64,000 nucleotides of DNA from an uncultured Clostridia bacterium (GCA_934248055.1 CAKQKI010000001.1:186001-250000); one strand, 5' to 3'. Positions 1-7,594 are shown, numbered from the stretch's first letter. A program made the numbers and translations. The notes: generated by a model not told the origin, from the letters alone.

Positions 1-684
1 CTGGGAAGCGGCAGAAGCGAATTTATTGCACTTATGAATAAAACGGCTGAAAAATGCGGCGCGAAAAATTCTAATTTCACAAACCCGCACGGTCTGCACG
101 ACGATAATCATTACACTACGGCAAAAGATTTATGTTTAATAGCGGCGCACGCGATGAAAAATCCGCTTTTTAAAAAAATCGTTTCAACAAAACGCATATC
201 AATTTCAAACGACGGCTATTCTTACGATAGAATTCTTATAAATAAAAATAAAATGCTGTCTTTTTACGAAGGTTGCAACGGAGTTAAAACGGGATATACG
301 AAAAAAGCGGGCAGATGCCTTGTGTCGTCGGTTGAAAAGAACGGAATGAGCGTCGTTGCGGTTGTTATAAACAGTCCGCAAATGTGGGAGCGAAGCGCGG
401 AACTTATGGACGAAGCGTTTTGTAATTACGAAATGAAAAGATTATTCTCGGGTGAAGATTTGTCAGACAAAATTTATTATGACGAGAGCGGTAAACCGTT
501 TAAATTCGAAGCGGACGGTTATTTTGATTATCCCTTAAAAAAAGACGAACTTGGCAATATTAAAATTTTGATCAGCGGAAAATCTTTTGAGAATTTTATC
601 AAAAAACCCGAAAAAAATGCTATTTTTGAAATTTTGCTTGAAAATAACTTGCTTTTTTCCAAAAATATATATACTATAATATAA
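1..684 (+). CDS. D-alanyl-D-alanine carboxypeptidase (DacF/PBP5 type), 5' end outside window
   Basis: Penicillin-binding D,D-carboxypeptidase that removes the terminal D-Ala from peptidoglycan stem peptides outside the membrane. The frame is open from base 1, so signal peptide, SxxK and SxN boxes lie upstream of the window. The visible part has the family block NPHGL...HYTTA near visible residue 30 and the third active-site box KTG in NGVKTGYT near residue 96, followed by a C-terminal domain of about 130 residues. No clear C-terminal membrane anchor is visible. A second carboxypeptidase of the same family (8314-9468) has all three boxes. Which copy is the sporulation-specific enzyme cannot be told from sequence. 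The gene is followed at once by the hairpin array. Confidence 0.9.
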   Translation: MGSGRSEFIALMNKTAEKCGAKNSNFTNPHGLHDDNHYTTAKDLCLIAAHAMKNPLFKKIVSTKRISISNDGYSYDRILINKNKMLSFYEGCNGVKTGYTKKAGRCLVSSVEKNGMSVVAVVINSPQMWERSAELMDEAFCNYEMKRLFSGEDLSDKIYYDESGKPFKFEADGYFDYPLKKDELGNIKILISGKSFENFIKKPEKNAIFEILLENNLLFSKNIYTII

Positions 685-944
685 GAAGTTGTAAACTTGC
701 TTGCAAGGGTTTACAACTTCGCAATATTTCAAACTAAAAGGGCAAAAACGTAAGTTTTTGCCAAACCCGCAAGGGTTTAAAGGTTTTGCCGTAAGGCAAA
801 AGATTTGTAGTTTGAAGTTTATAATAAAGGGTTGTAAACTTGCTTGCAAGGGTTTACAACTTCGCAATATTTCAAACTAAAAGGGCAAAAACGCAAGTTT
901 TTGCCAAACCCGCAAGGATTTAAAGATTTTGCCGTAAGGCAAAA
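685..944 (+). repeat. Tandem array of GNRA-type hairpins, two 114-bp units
   Basis: Two direct repeats (688-801 and 831-944) differ at only three positions. Each unit holds four short hairpins in a row: GTTGTAAAC/GTTTACAAC (12-bp stem at 685-720 in unit 1), GGCAAAAAC/GTTTTTGCC with a GTAA or GCAA loop (741-762 and 884-905), AAACCC-GCAA-GGGTTT (763-778, one mismatch in unit 2 at 906-921), and TTTTGCC-GTAA-GGCAAAA (784-801 and 927-944). In unit 1 the last three hairpins are enclosed by a 9-bp stem TTCAAACTA/TAGTTTGAA (728-736 with 808-816). The loops are GNRA when read on the plus strand, the coding sense of both flanking genes, which suggests an RNA-level structure. This fills the whole 310-bp gap before rluB. 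Confidence 0.85.
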
Positions 945-994
945 ACTTATTGAAATTCAACTTAAATAAATAATCAACGGCAAAGGTAATTAAA

Positions 995-1699
995 ATGCGA
1001 ATAAACAAATATCTTGCGCAGGCAGGCGTTGCAAGCAGACGTAATTGCGACGAACTTATTAAAGACGGGCTTGTAACCGTAAACGGCAAAGTTTGCGCAA
1101 TCGGTCAGGAAGTTGACGAGTTACACGACAGCGTATCCGTAAACGGCAAGAAAATAAACGTAGTAAAAAAGTATTCTTACTATATGATGAATAAACCGAA
1201 AGGCTACGTTTGCACCGTAAAAGACGATAAAGACAGAAAAACCGTTATGGACTTACTTCCTAAAAACGCAGGAAGGGTTTTTCCCGTCGGCAGGCTCGAT
1301 TACGACAGCGAAGGACTGTTATTATTTACAAATGACGGCGATTTATGCAACAGGCTTATGCATCCGTCAAGCGAAATTCCGAAAACGTATCTCGTTAAAA
1401 TAGAAGGCAGTCTTGACGAAGCGGTTATTGAAAAACTAAAACGCGGCGTTGAAATAGACGGCGTAAAAACGAAGCGTTGCAATATCAGAATCGTTGACGA
1501 AACGCGGGATTTTACAAAATATCACGTAACCGTTACCGAAGGGAGAAACAGAGAAATAAGAAAGATGTTTTTATCGGTCGGTAAAGAAGTTAAATTTTTA
1601 AAACGCATAAAAATAGGCGATTTGTCTTTGACGGGACTTGACAGGGGCGCAGTCAGAAAACTGTCGCAAGACGAAGTTGAATATTTAAAAAACGTATAA
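995..1699 (+). CDS. rluB: 23S/16S rRNA pseudouridine synthase, RsuA/RluB family
   Basis: Converts a specific uridine of rRNA to pseudouridine. The 234-residue protein starts with an S4 RNA-binding domain (about residues 1-50, MRINKYLAQAGVASRR). The catalytic domain follows, with the signature GRLDYDSEGLLLFTNDGD; Asp102 is the expected nucleophile. Length and order fit the RluB/RsuA family. RluB (23S position around 2605) is the usual assignment in Firmicutes, but specificity is inferred. The start has an AAAGG ribosome-binding site 8 nt upstream. It lies directly after the hairpin array, so that array may form its 5' leader. Confidence 0.9.
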   Translation: MRINKYLAQAGVASRRNCDELIKDGLVTVNGKVCAIGQEVDELHDSVSVNGKKINVVKKYSYYMMNKPKGYVCTVKDDKDRKTVMDLLPKNAGRVFPVGRLDYDSEGLLLFTNDGDLCNRLMHPSSEIPKTYLVKIEGSLDEAVIEKLKRGVEIDGVKTKRCNIRIVDETRDFTKYHVTVTEGRNREIRKMFLSVGKEVKFLKRIKIGDLSLTGLDRGAVRKLSQDEVEYLKNV

Positions 1700-1743
1700 C
1701 AAAACACAGCGCAAAAAATATATTGATTATTTTTGCTCGGCAT
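1700..1743. repeat. Remnant or solo end of the 59608-59887 element
   Basis: Begins right after the rluB stop. It aligns with the right end of the inverted-repeat element near 59.8 kb: first a CAAAACACAGCG block (CAAAAACACAGCG in the full copy), then a terminal block ATTATTTTTGCTCGGCAT. The reverse complement of that block differs from the element's left terminal repeat ATGCCGGACAAAAATAAT at two adjacent bases. Only about 44 bp is present, so this is a truncated copy or a shared 3'-end module. Confidence 0.6.
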
Positions 1744-1780
1744 AAGTACCCCGAATTTATATTTATTACATAGGGGTAAA

Positions 1781-1900
1781 ATGAAAAACAGATATTCATG
1801 TATTTGCGCAGCGTTTATAACTTTGCTCGTTATAGCAATAGCATTCATCGGAATCAAATACTCCGAAAACGCCGCGCAGGTTATAAAAATTTTCAGCTGA
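1781..1900 (+). CDS. Small single-pass membrane protein, 39 aa
   Basis: Short frame MKNRYSCICAAF... ending in KIFS. One hydrophobic segment (about residues 8-25, rich in I, L, V, A, F) is followed by a charged tail. An AGGGGT ribosome-binding site sits 5 nt before the ATG. No family is recognised. It stands between rluB and the coiled-coil gene on the same strand. The good ribosome-binding site and single clean membrane segment make it a plausible real gene, but its length leaves doubt. Confidence 0.45.
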   Translation: MKNRYSCICAAFITLLVIAIAFIGIKYSENAAQVIKIFS

Positions 1901-1930
1901 ATTCATTTTGGCTGAATACGGTATAAGGGT

Positions 1931-2641
1931 ATGATTGACGAAAGTTATTCGGAACTGAAAAATTCGCTTAAAGAAAAATATACTAAATTATTTCTCGAAA
2001 TTCTTGCCGATACTCAAAAACGCTTTATCGATGAAATGAACGCTACGGTTTCAGGCGATTATGAAAATATTCGCAATCGCCACGCGGAAATTAAAAAAGA
2101 AATTGCAAAAGCGCGTAAAGCCTTTTTGGAAAGCGACGATTATTTATCGGCTAAAAAGCGTCTTGAAAAAGTAAAATCGGAAGAAGAGAACGGAAAATCG
2201 GATTACAACGAAAAATTTAACGACGCTCTTTCAAAGGTGACCACTCTGAATATTAAACTTAATAATTCATTAAAAGCAAAGATGGAAGAAGAGTCGGCTT
2301 TAAGAAAAAAAATGAATGAACTTTTAGACGGGTCCCGTGAAGAACTTTTCGCGTTCAGAAAAAAAATAGAAGAAGAAACGGCGTTAAAAATTTCAGAACT
2401 TATCGCAAATTATAATCTTGAACTTAATAGCCTGAAAGCAACTTTCGGAATAGACGAGCGCTCACGCGAACTGCCGTTTGACGTAGATAAAATAGGCATC
2501 GAAAGCGTTACGACTCCTTTTGAAGCAGACTATTTCGGTAATGCTTCCGCCGAAAATGAAGGCGGCGACGTTAAGGTTGAATTTATAACGGTTGGCGGAG
2601 ATACGGTGGTTTCCGAAAATACATCTGATTTTAAGAGTTGA
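1931..2641 (+). CDS. Coiled-coil protein of unknown function
   Basis: 236 residues, not recognised. Residues 1 to about 170 are highly charged (K/E/R-rich) with heptad-like spacing, so a long alpha-helical coiled coil is expected. The last 65 residues are acidic with Gly/Val-rich patches. There is no signal peptide or membrane segment, suggesting a cytoplasmic structural or scaffold protein. The start is uncertain: the purine-rich AAGGG lies only 1 nt before the ATG. It is the last gene before tRNA-Ser on the same strand. Confidence 0.6.
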   Translation: MIDESYSELKNSLKEKYTKLFLEILADTQKRFIDEMNATVSGDYENIRNRHAEIKKEIAKARKAFLESDDYLSAKKRLEKVKSEEENGKSDYNEKFNDALSKVTTLNIKLNNSLKAKMEEESALRKKMNELLDGSREELFAFRKKIEEETALKISELIANYNLELNSLKATFGIDERSRELPFDVDKIGIESVTTPFEADYFGNASAENEGGDVKVEFITVGGDTVVSENTSDFKS

Positions 2642-2656
2642 CAACCCTTTATTTGC

Positions 2657-2685
2657 TTTACAAAGTAAAATTTTTAATGTATAAT
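2657..2685 (+). promoter_or_regulatory. SigA-type promoter of tRNA-Ser
   Basis: TTTACA and TATAAT separated by exactly 17 nt. The -10 ends 22 nt before the mature tRNA 5' end. Confidence 0.75.
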
Positions 2686-2707
2686 ATTCGGGTAGTTTTT
2701 GAGATGC

Positions 2708-2796
2708 GGAGGCTTATCGAAGCGGTCATAACGAGGCGGTCTTGAAAACCGTTTGGGTGCAAGCCCACGGGGGTTCGAATCCCTCAGCCTCCGCCA
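2708..2796 (+). tRNA. tRNA-Ser (anticodon UGA)
   Basis: Class II tRNA. Acceptor stem GGAGGCT pairs fully with AGCCTCC, followed by discriminator G and an encoded CCA. The D stem is TCG/CGA. The anticodon stem is GCGGT/ACCGT with loop CTTGAAA, giving anticodon TGA. There is a long variable arm with a GGG/CCC stem, and the T arm is GGGGG-TTCGAAT-CCCTC. Long variable arm, G73 and anticodon all agree on serine. It has its own promoter upstream and a terminator directly after, so it is a monocistronic tRNA unit. Confidence 0.97.
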
Positions 2797-2802
2797 GATA
2801 TT

Positions 2803-2843
2803 AAAAATACGAACACCGATAAAGTCGGCGTTCGTATTTTTTA
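2803..2843 (+). terminator. Intrinsic terminator of tRNA-Ser
   Basis: Stem AAAATACGAAC / GTTCGTATTTT with an inner CGA/TCG extension, followed by a T run (2837-2842). Confidence 0.85.
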
Positions 2844-2854
2844 TCAAACGAAAA

Positions 2855-2884
2855 CGGATATTTGCAGTTGCCTGCAAATATCCG
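2855..2884 (-). terminator. Perfect 12-bp hairpin, likely terminator of the anti-sigma operon
   Basis: CGGATATTTGCA / TGCAAATATCCG with a 6-nt loop. On the minus strand it is followed by TTTTCGTTT, so it probably ends transcripts of the sigma/anti-sigma operon about 80 nt after the stop codon. The bases between this hairpin and that stop show nothing else. Confidence 0.55.
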
Positions 2885-2962
2885 CCCGACTTAATCACAT
2901 GTTAATTCGACTAAACACCGAAAACCGTTATACTTTATTTTTAAAATTTACTTTAAACGAAT

Positions 2963-5113
2963 TTAAGCGGTTAATTTCAAAGCGCCGGATTGTTTGAAAA
3001 TAATTAAGCCGTTCGTTGCGTCAACGCGGTATAACCACTGAGTTTTATCGTCGTTAAATTCAAAGATATAGTAAGGAGTTTTAATTCCGCCGTCAACCAG
3101 AGTTTCAACGGTGAAAACTATTTTGCCGTAACCTATTAAAGAAGCGTCCTGCAAAACGATTTCTCTTGCTCTTTCTATATAAAGATAACGACGGTTATAA
3201 ATTATTTCGCCCGATTTAGCGTCTATTTTATAACTATACTGATACTTTTCGGTGTAGAATTCAAGCGCCCAGCAAGGTCTTCCCGAATTCCTGTTTAACA
3301 GTTCCATAGTGAAAGTTGCTGCCGTCGAATTCTCGATTTCAGCGTCTTTAAGAGCAATTTCTTTAGCCTTTTGCAAAGTGATGAACAGCGGCGCTTTACT
3401 TTTATCAATCACTGTTCCGAGAGTTGCGTCTATACGATAAGTCCACTGCGTAGTATCGTTATTGAATACGAAGTAGAAGTATGGAGTTTTAATTCCGCCG
3501 CCGACATATTCTTCAACGGTGAAAGTGATTTTTTCGGCGAAGGAATAAACTTCGGCGTCTTTAAGGGCGATTTCTTTTGCTTTAGCGATATCTATATGAT
3601 AATCAAAAAATAATATATCGCCCGTTTCCGCGTCTATTTTATAACTGTACTGGAATTTTTTAGTATAGAATTCAAGCACCCAGCAGGAACGATCTACGCT
3701 TCGGTTTAATTCTTCAACCGTAAAAATTACGTCGTTCGGGTCTGTGATTCCCGCGTCATTAAGAGCAATTTCTTTCGCTCTTTGCAAACTGATAAACAGC
3801 GACGCTTCACTTTTATCAATCACCGTTCCGAGAGTTGCGTCTATACGATAAGTCCACTGCGTAGTATCGTTATTGAACACGAAGTAAAAATATGGGGTTT
3901 TAATTCCGCCGCCGACATATTCTTCAACGGTAAAAGTGATTTTTTCGACGTCCGCAAACACGCCCGCATCAGTCAAGGCGATTTCCCTTGCTTTTCTTAT
4001 ATCGATATGATAATCGAAAAAGATTATTTCGCCCGTTTTCGCGTCGATTTTATACTTGTACTGAAATTCTTTCGTATAGAACTCTAATATCCAGCAGGGG
4101 CGACCCTGATTGCGACTAAGTTCTTCTCTTGTAAACACCACTTTTTCTTCGACGGTATTATCGTTGATACCCGCGTCGCTAAGGGCAATCTTTTTTGCTT
4201 CTTCCAAAGATATGAAAAGCGTGAGTTCGACTTTATTTATAATTTCTCCGTTTACAGCGTTTATATTATAAGTCCATTGCGTGTGCTTGTCGTTAAACAC
4301 AAGGCGATAATAAGGATATTTAATTCCGCCGTCTATAAGCGTTGCTTCGGTAAATTCAACTCTCGATACGCAACCTGCGTCGTTAAGCGCGATTTCCTTC
4401 GCTTTTATTATGCCTATATATTTTGTGTGTATAACTACTTTTTTAACTTCTTTTTGCAGTTCCACGAGTTCGTCAAGCGGCAGTTTTACGAGATCGTCAA
4501 CCGATAAATCGCTGTTTTCGGCAGCGCTCTCAATAAGTTTTGCCTTTGCTTCCGATATTCCGTATTTTTCGGCGATTTCGGAAATTTCGGCGTCGCTCGT
4601 TACCGTTGCGTAAACTACGGTATGAACGGATTTAGTTTCCGCCAAAGCCTTATTTACGTTGTCTGACAAGGACTCTTTAAGTTTAGCGTTACTATTTAAC
4701 TCTTTACTGAAAGAAATAAGAACGGTATCGTTTTTATCCATATATCCCACCGCTTTATACGCTGAAATAGTAAGAGCAAGGGCTGTTTTAAGTTTCTGAC
4801 CTTTAAAAGATACCTGTTCGAGCGCGCCTTTCGCGTCTTCGTTTAAAAATTTAACCTGTTTTACGTTGCCGTTCCGCGTAATCGTGTATTCGACTCCCGG
4901 ATTGATTTCCATAGTTACGGTTCCCGCTTCGCGGTTGCCCGCCATGATGGGAGTGGCGATACTTAACGACAGTATCATTACAAAACACGCCGCAAGTAAT
5001 ACAAAACGTCTTACGTTAAATTTTTTTTGCCTGAATTTTAATTCGGGTTTTGCTTCTGAAATGAACTCGTCGTCAATCTGACCGATTGCATTAAGTAATC
5101 TTTCATTTTTCAT
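2963..5113 (-). CDS. RsgI-like membrane anti-sigma factor with seven PepSY repeats
   Basis: 716 residues. Residues 1-35 are cytoplasmic and presumably bind the sigma factor. One membrane helix follows (about 37-58). Next comes an extracytoplasmic domain whose start VTMEINPGVEYTI (66-78) matches the conserved block of RsgI-type anti-sigma factors. Residues 232-716 are seven PepSY-like repeats of about 69 residues, each with (A)KEIAL-DA near its start and a TYRIDA--G-VI strand near its end. They alternate between two subtypes in the order ABABABA. The A repeats contain GGGIK-PY and TQWTY; the B repeats contain RPCWxLEFYT and FQYSYKIDA. A repeats 3 and 5 are almost identical over about 44 residues. 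The gene overlaps the sigma factor gene by ATGA, so the two are cotranslated. The ligand sensed by the repeats is unknown. Confidence 0.8.
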   Translation of the reverse strand: MKNERLLNAIGQIDDEFISEAKPELKFRQKKFNVRRFVLLAACFVMILSLSIATPIMAGNREAGTVTMEINPGVEYTITRNGNVKQVKFLNEDAKGALEQVSFKGQKLKTALALTISAYKAVGYMDKNDTVLISFSKELNSNAKLKESLSDNVNKALAETKSVHTVVYATVTSDAEISEIAEKYGISEAKAKLIESAAENSDLSVDDLVKLPLDELVELQKEVKKVVIHTKYIGIIKAKEIALNDAGCVSRVEFTEATLIDGGIKYPYYRLVFNDKHTQWTYNINAVNGEIINKVELTLFISLEEAKKIALSDAGINDNTVEEKVVFTREELSRNQGRPCWILEFYTKEFQYKYKIDAKTGEIIFFDYHIDIRKAREIALTDAGVFADVEKITFTVEEYVGGGIKTPYFYFVFNNDTTQWTYRIDATLGTVIDKSEASLFISLQRAKEIALNDAGITDPNDVIFTVEELNRSVDRSCWVLEFYTKKFQYSYKIDAETGDILFFDYHIDIAKAKEIALKDAEVYSFAEKITFTVEEYVGGGIKTPYFYFVFNNDTTQWTYRIDATLGTVIDKSKAPLFITLQKAKEIALKDAEIENSTAATFTMELLNRNSGRPCWALEFYTEKYQYSYKIDAKSGEIIYNRRYLYIERAREIVLQDASLIGYGKIVFTVETLVDGGIKTPYYIFEFNDDKTQWLYRVDATNGLIIFKQSGALKLTA

Positions 5114-5670
5114 AAATAAATTTCCTCCTTTTCGAGATTTTTTTTAAGTTCGTTGCGCATACGAAACAATAACGATTTTATTTTGCTTTCGCTCATGCCG
5201 CACATATCGGCAATATCGCATATAGGGTAAAAGTACCAGTATCTGAGAACGAAAACGTTCCGTTTGAGTTTTGACTGAGCGCGTAAAAAGCGATTTATAA
5301 CCGATACCAACAATTTTTCTTCGGTAATTTGTTCTACTCTTTTAATATCGGGTATGCAGTTTTCGAGTTCAGATAATGCTATTTCTACTTGTCCGCCGCC
5401 CCGTTTTGCGGCTGAATTTCGTTTGTAGCGGTTAAGGGCAATATTGCGGGTGATTTTTCCGAGAAACGCAGTCAATCTGTCGGGTTTTTTCGGGGGAATA
5501 CTGTTCCACGCTCCAAGATACGTATCGTTTACGCATTCTTCTGCGTCGAAATGATCGTACAAAATATTGTAAGCAATCGTGTGGCAGTATTTTCCGTATT
5601 TTTCCGCCGTTGCAAATATCGCGCTCTCTTTTCTTGACCAAAATAAAGCAATAATTTCCTGATCGTTCAT
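5110..5670 (-). CDS. RNA polymerase sigma factor, ECF-like sigma-70 family
   Basis: 186 residues. The sigma region 2 segment is around residues 20-85, including HFDAEECVNDTYLGAWNSI and the DNA-melting stretch ITRNIALNRYKR. Region 4 (about 125-180) has the helix-turn-helix ICDIADMCGMSESKIKSLL. There is no region 1 or 3, as in ECF sigmas. A good AAGGAG ribosome-binding site precedes the ATG. It overlaps the RsgI-like anti-sigma gene by 4 bp, the usual arrangement of a sigma factor held by its membrane anti-sigma. Targets are unknown; autoregulation is common in this class. Confidence 0.9.
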   Translation of the reverse strand: MNDQEIIALFWSRKESAIFATAEKYGKYCHTIAYNILYDHFDAEECVNDTYLGAWNSIPPKKPDRLTAFLGKITRNIALNRYKRNSAAKRGGGQVEIALSELENCIPDIKRVEQITEEKLLVSVINRFLRAQSKLKRNVFVLRYWYFYPICDIADMCGMSESKIKSLLFRMRNELKKNLEKEEIYL

Positions 5671-5692
5671 AATTTTTCTCCTTTTTTTATGC

Positions 5693-5739
5693 GCAACGTC
5701 CTTTCACTTATAAAAACAACTTTCAAAGCGCTTCGTTGC
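5693..5739. promoter_or_regulatory. Inverted repeat upstream of the sigma factor gene
   Basis: GCAACG (5693-5698) and CGTTGC (5734-5739) form an inverted repeat with a 35-nt spacer, 22-68 nt upstream of the sigma factor start. It may hold the autoregulated promoter, but no convincing -35/-10 pair was identified. Confidence 0.3.
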
Positions 5740-5783
5740 ATAAAATATAATAAATTTTATAAAAATTCCATTAGTCGTCACTA

Positions 5784-5824
5784 AGATAAAAAAATCGCAA
5801 AGGAAAGCATATTTTTCCTTTGCG
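5784..5824 (-). terminator. Terminator of the tetR-type gene
   Basis: Perfect 11-bp stem CGCAAAGGAAA / TTTCCTTTGCG with a 7-nt loop, followed on the minus strand by ATTTTTTTAT. It lies about 80 nt downstream of the TetR gene stop and upstream of the sigma operon. Confidence 0.8.
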
Positions 5825-5904
5825 TTGAAAATTCTTCATAGGCGGTAACCTCCCGTCGTGAGTTTATATTTTAAATACTGAAAGCGTTTTTAATAATTCT
5901 TTAT

Positions 5905-6495
5905 CTATTCTTCGTTTTTAACTTGCCTTGCCATGATAACGCCGTTTTTAACGAGTAAAGAAATTTTTTTGATTACTTCTTCGAATTCAACGGGCTTGCC
6001 GTCTTTAAACCATTTGTAAACGAATTCTACAACCCCCGAAACCAAAAAATTTATAAGGTACGGAATGCTCGGACGTTTATCGCCGCGCTTTTCCATATAT
6101 ATCTTGTAAAATTTATCGGTTACTCCGTCGATTATTCCCTGAACGATTCCGTTTCCGCTTTTCGAGAAAACAACGTACTCCGAAAACGCCTTATTATTTT
6201 TGCACGAAACGAGAAGTTCGTTTAAAAGCGGATAAGGGTCTTCGATAAACTCATAATAATCGTATTTTTCAAAAACCGAGTTGAAATCGTTTATAAGCAT
6301 ATAAATTATATCTTCTATAACGTTTTCGACCGAAGAATAGTGCGTATAAAAAGAATTACGGCTGATTCCCGCAAGCGAAGTTATTTCCGACACCTTGATT
6401 TCGCCCGCAGGTTCGGTTTTCATAAGCACGAAAACAGCCTTTAAAATTCTTTCGCGCGTTTGCCTGCTTTGCTTGTTGTCGTATTTCTGTTTCAT
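5905..6495 (-). CDS. TetR/AcrR-family transcriptional regulator
   Basis: 196 residues. The N-terminal helix-turn-helix (about residues 12-58) reads TRERILKAVF...VSEITSLAGISRNSFYTHYSS, typical of TetR. The C-terminal half is a helical ligand/dimer domain of the DhaS-like (TetR_C_7/8) sort, with no visible cofactor motif. It is divergent from spoIVB and separated by 76 bp that contain a TGTAAA-CGA-TTTACA palindrome overlapping both putative -35 boxes. Autoregulation is therefore likely, and an effect on spoIVB is possible. The start codon lies only 6 nt after TATAAT and has no Shine-Dalgarno. Confidence 0.88.
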   Translation of the reverse strand: MKQKYDNKQSRQTRERILKAVFVLMKTEPAGEIKVSEITSLAGISRNSFYTHYSSVENVIEDIIYMLINDFNSVFEKYDYYEFIEDPYPLLNELLVSCKNNKAFSEYVVFSKSGNGIVQGIIDGVTDKFYKIYMEKRGDKRPSIPYLINFLVSGVVEFVYKWFKDGKPVEFEEVIKKISLLVKNGVIMARQVKNEE

Positions 6496-6501
6496 ACTAA
6501 C

Positions 6502-6539
6502 ATTATAATTTAATCCGTGCGTTTTGTAAACGATTTACA
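6502..6539 (-). promoter_or_regulatory. tetR promoter and TetR-type operator palindrome
   Basis: On the minus strand TTTACA (6525-6530), 17 nt, TATAAT (6502-6507), then 6 nt to the ATG. The -35 is one half of the perfect palindrome TGTAAA-CGA-TTTACA (6525-6539). The other half is a TTTACA on the plus strand that could serve spoIVB, with GATACT at 6559-6564 after 19 nt. Confidence 0.7.
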
Positions 6540-6571
6540 TAACTTTTAATTTTTTACAGATACTTTTTACT

Positions 6572-7594
6572 ATGAAAATTAAAAAACGAGCAAGTATTGC
6601 TATAACGCTGATTGTTTTGATTTTCGCGTTTTACGGGAATTATTCAACTGTTTTTGCAGACGGCAAAACTTATTATCTCGGCGGTTACGTTGCGGGTTTT
6701 TCCATACGAACACGTGGAGCAACGGTAGTTGGAATCAGCGAAGTAATAACCGATAAAGGCGTCGTTTCGCCTTCGGAAAACGCAGGTATTAAAATCGGCG
6801 ACGTTATTTTATCGCTTAACGGGAAGGAAGTGAACGCGGGCGCCGATATAGATAAAATTTTAAGTTCTCATAAAAACGGTTATATCGTAACAGAAATATT
6901 GCGTGATAAAGCATTGAAAATCATCGACGTGTTTCCCGAAAAAGATTTGACGGGCAAATTCAGATTAGGGCTTTTTTTAAGAGACGATCTTACCGGACTC
7001 GGCACGATAACTTACGTTACCGAAAACGGCTGTTTCGCATCGCTCGGTCATCCCGTTTCAGATGAAAACGGCAAAGCGCTCAACGTCATAGGCGGAAGCG
7101 TTTACGCCGCCGAAATTATAGGAACTAACAAGGCAAAACGCGGAACGGCGGGCGAACTTAAAGGGATTTTTATCGGAAAACCGAAAGGCGAAATCACGGC
7201 AAACCGCGAAACGGGAATGTACGGAAAATTTTTTAACTTCAAGCCCGATGAAAAAAATAAAATTGAAACTGGCAGAGCGCATATAGGAAAAGCAAAAATC
7301 TATTCCACCGTTACAGGGCAGAACCCTGAGTATTACGACATAGAAATAGTTAAGGCAGACGGAAGAAAAAACGTAGGAAAAAATATCGTTATAAAGATAA
7401 CCGACAAAAAACTTCTTTCTTTAACCGGCGGAATTTTACAGGGAATGAGCGGAAGTCCTATCGTTCAGGACGGGCGGCTCGTAGGAGCGGTAACTCACGT
7501 TTTTATCAATGACGCAACCCGCGGTTACGGAATAAACGTAGATAATATGACGGAGCGACAAGCAAGCGTTATAAACGAAAGCAAAGCCTCATAA
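6572..7594 (+). CDS. spoIVB: SpoIVB peptidase (stage IV sporulation protein B, S55 family)
   Basis: Forespore-secreted serine peptidase that cleaves SpoIVFA to trigger pro-SigK processing. 340 residues: N-terminal membrane anchor/signal (about 7-30), PDZ domain (about 50-115), then the S55 domain with His160 in SLGHPVSD and Ser293 in GMSGSPIV, the expected catalytic residues. There is no ribosome-binding site before the ATG; a GATACT -10-like box ends 7 nt upstream. In many Clostridia spoIVB sits between recN and spo0A. Here it is away from recN and followed by a spoIIM-like gene and dacB. Confidence 0.93.
   Translation: MKIKKRASIAITLIVLIFAFYGNYSTVFADGKTYYLGGYVAGFSIRTRGATVVGISEVITDKGVVSPSENAGIKIGDVILSLNGKEVNAGADIDKILSSHKNGYIVTEILRDKALKIIDVFPEKDLTGKFRLGLFLRDDLTGLGTITYVTENGCFASLGHPVSDENGKALNVIGGSVYAAEIIGTNKAKRGTAGELKGIFIGKPKGEITANRETGMYGKFFNFKPDEKNKIETGRAHIGKAKIYSTVTGQNPEYYDIEIVKADGRKNVGKNIVIKITDKKLLSLTGGILQGMSGSPIVQDGRLVGAVTHVFINDATRGYGINVDNMTERQASVINESKAS

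Noticed and set aside
1..684. Pseudogene of a carboxypeptidase
   Set aside because: The frame is open from the first base of the window with intact KTG box; the missing front is due to the window edge.
688..944. CRISPR array
   Set aside because: Only two copies, 114 bp long and with internal hairpins; no unique spacers and no cas genes in the window.
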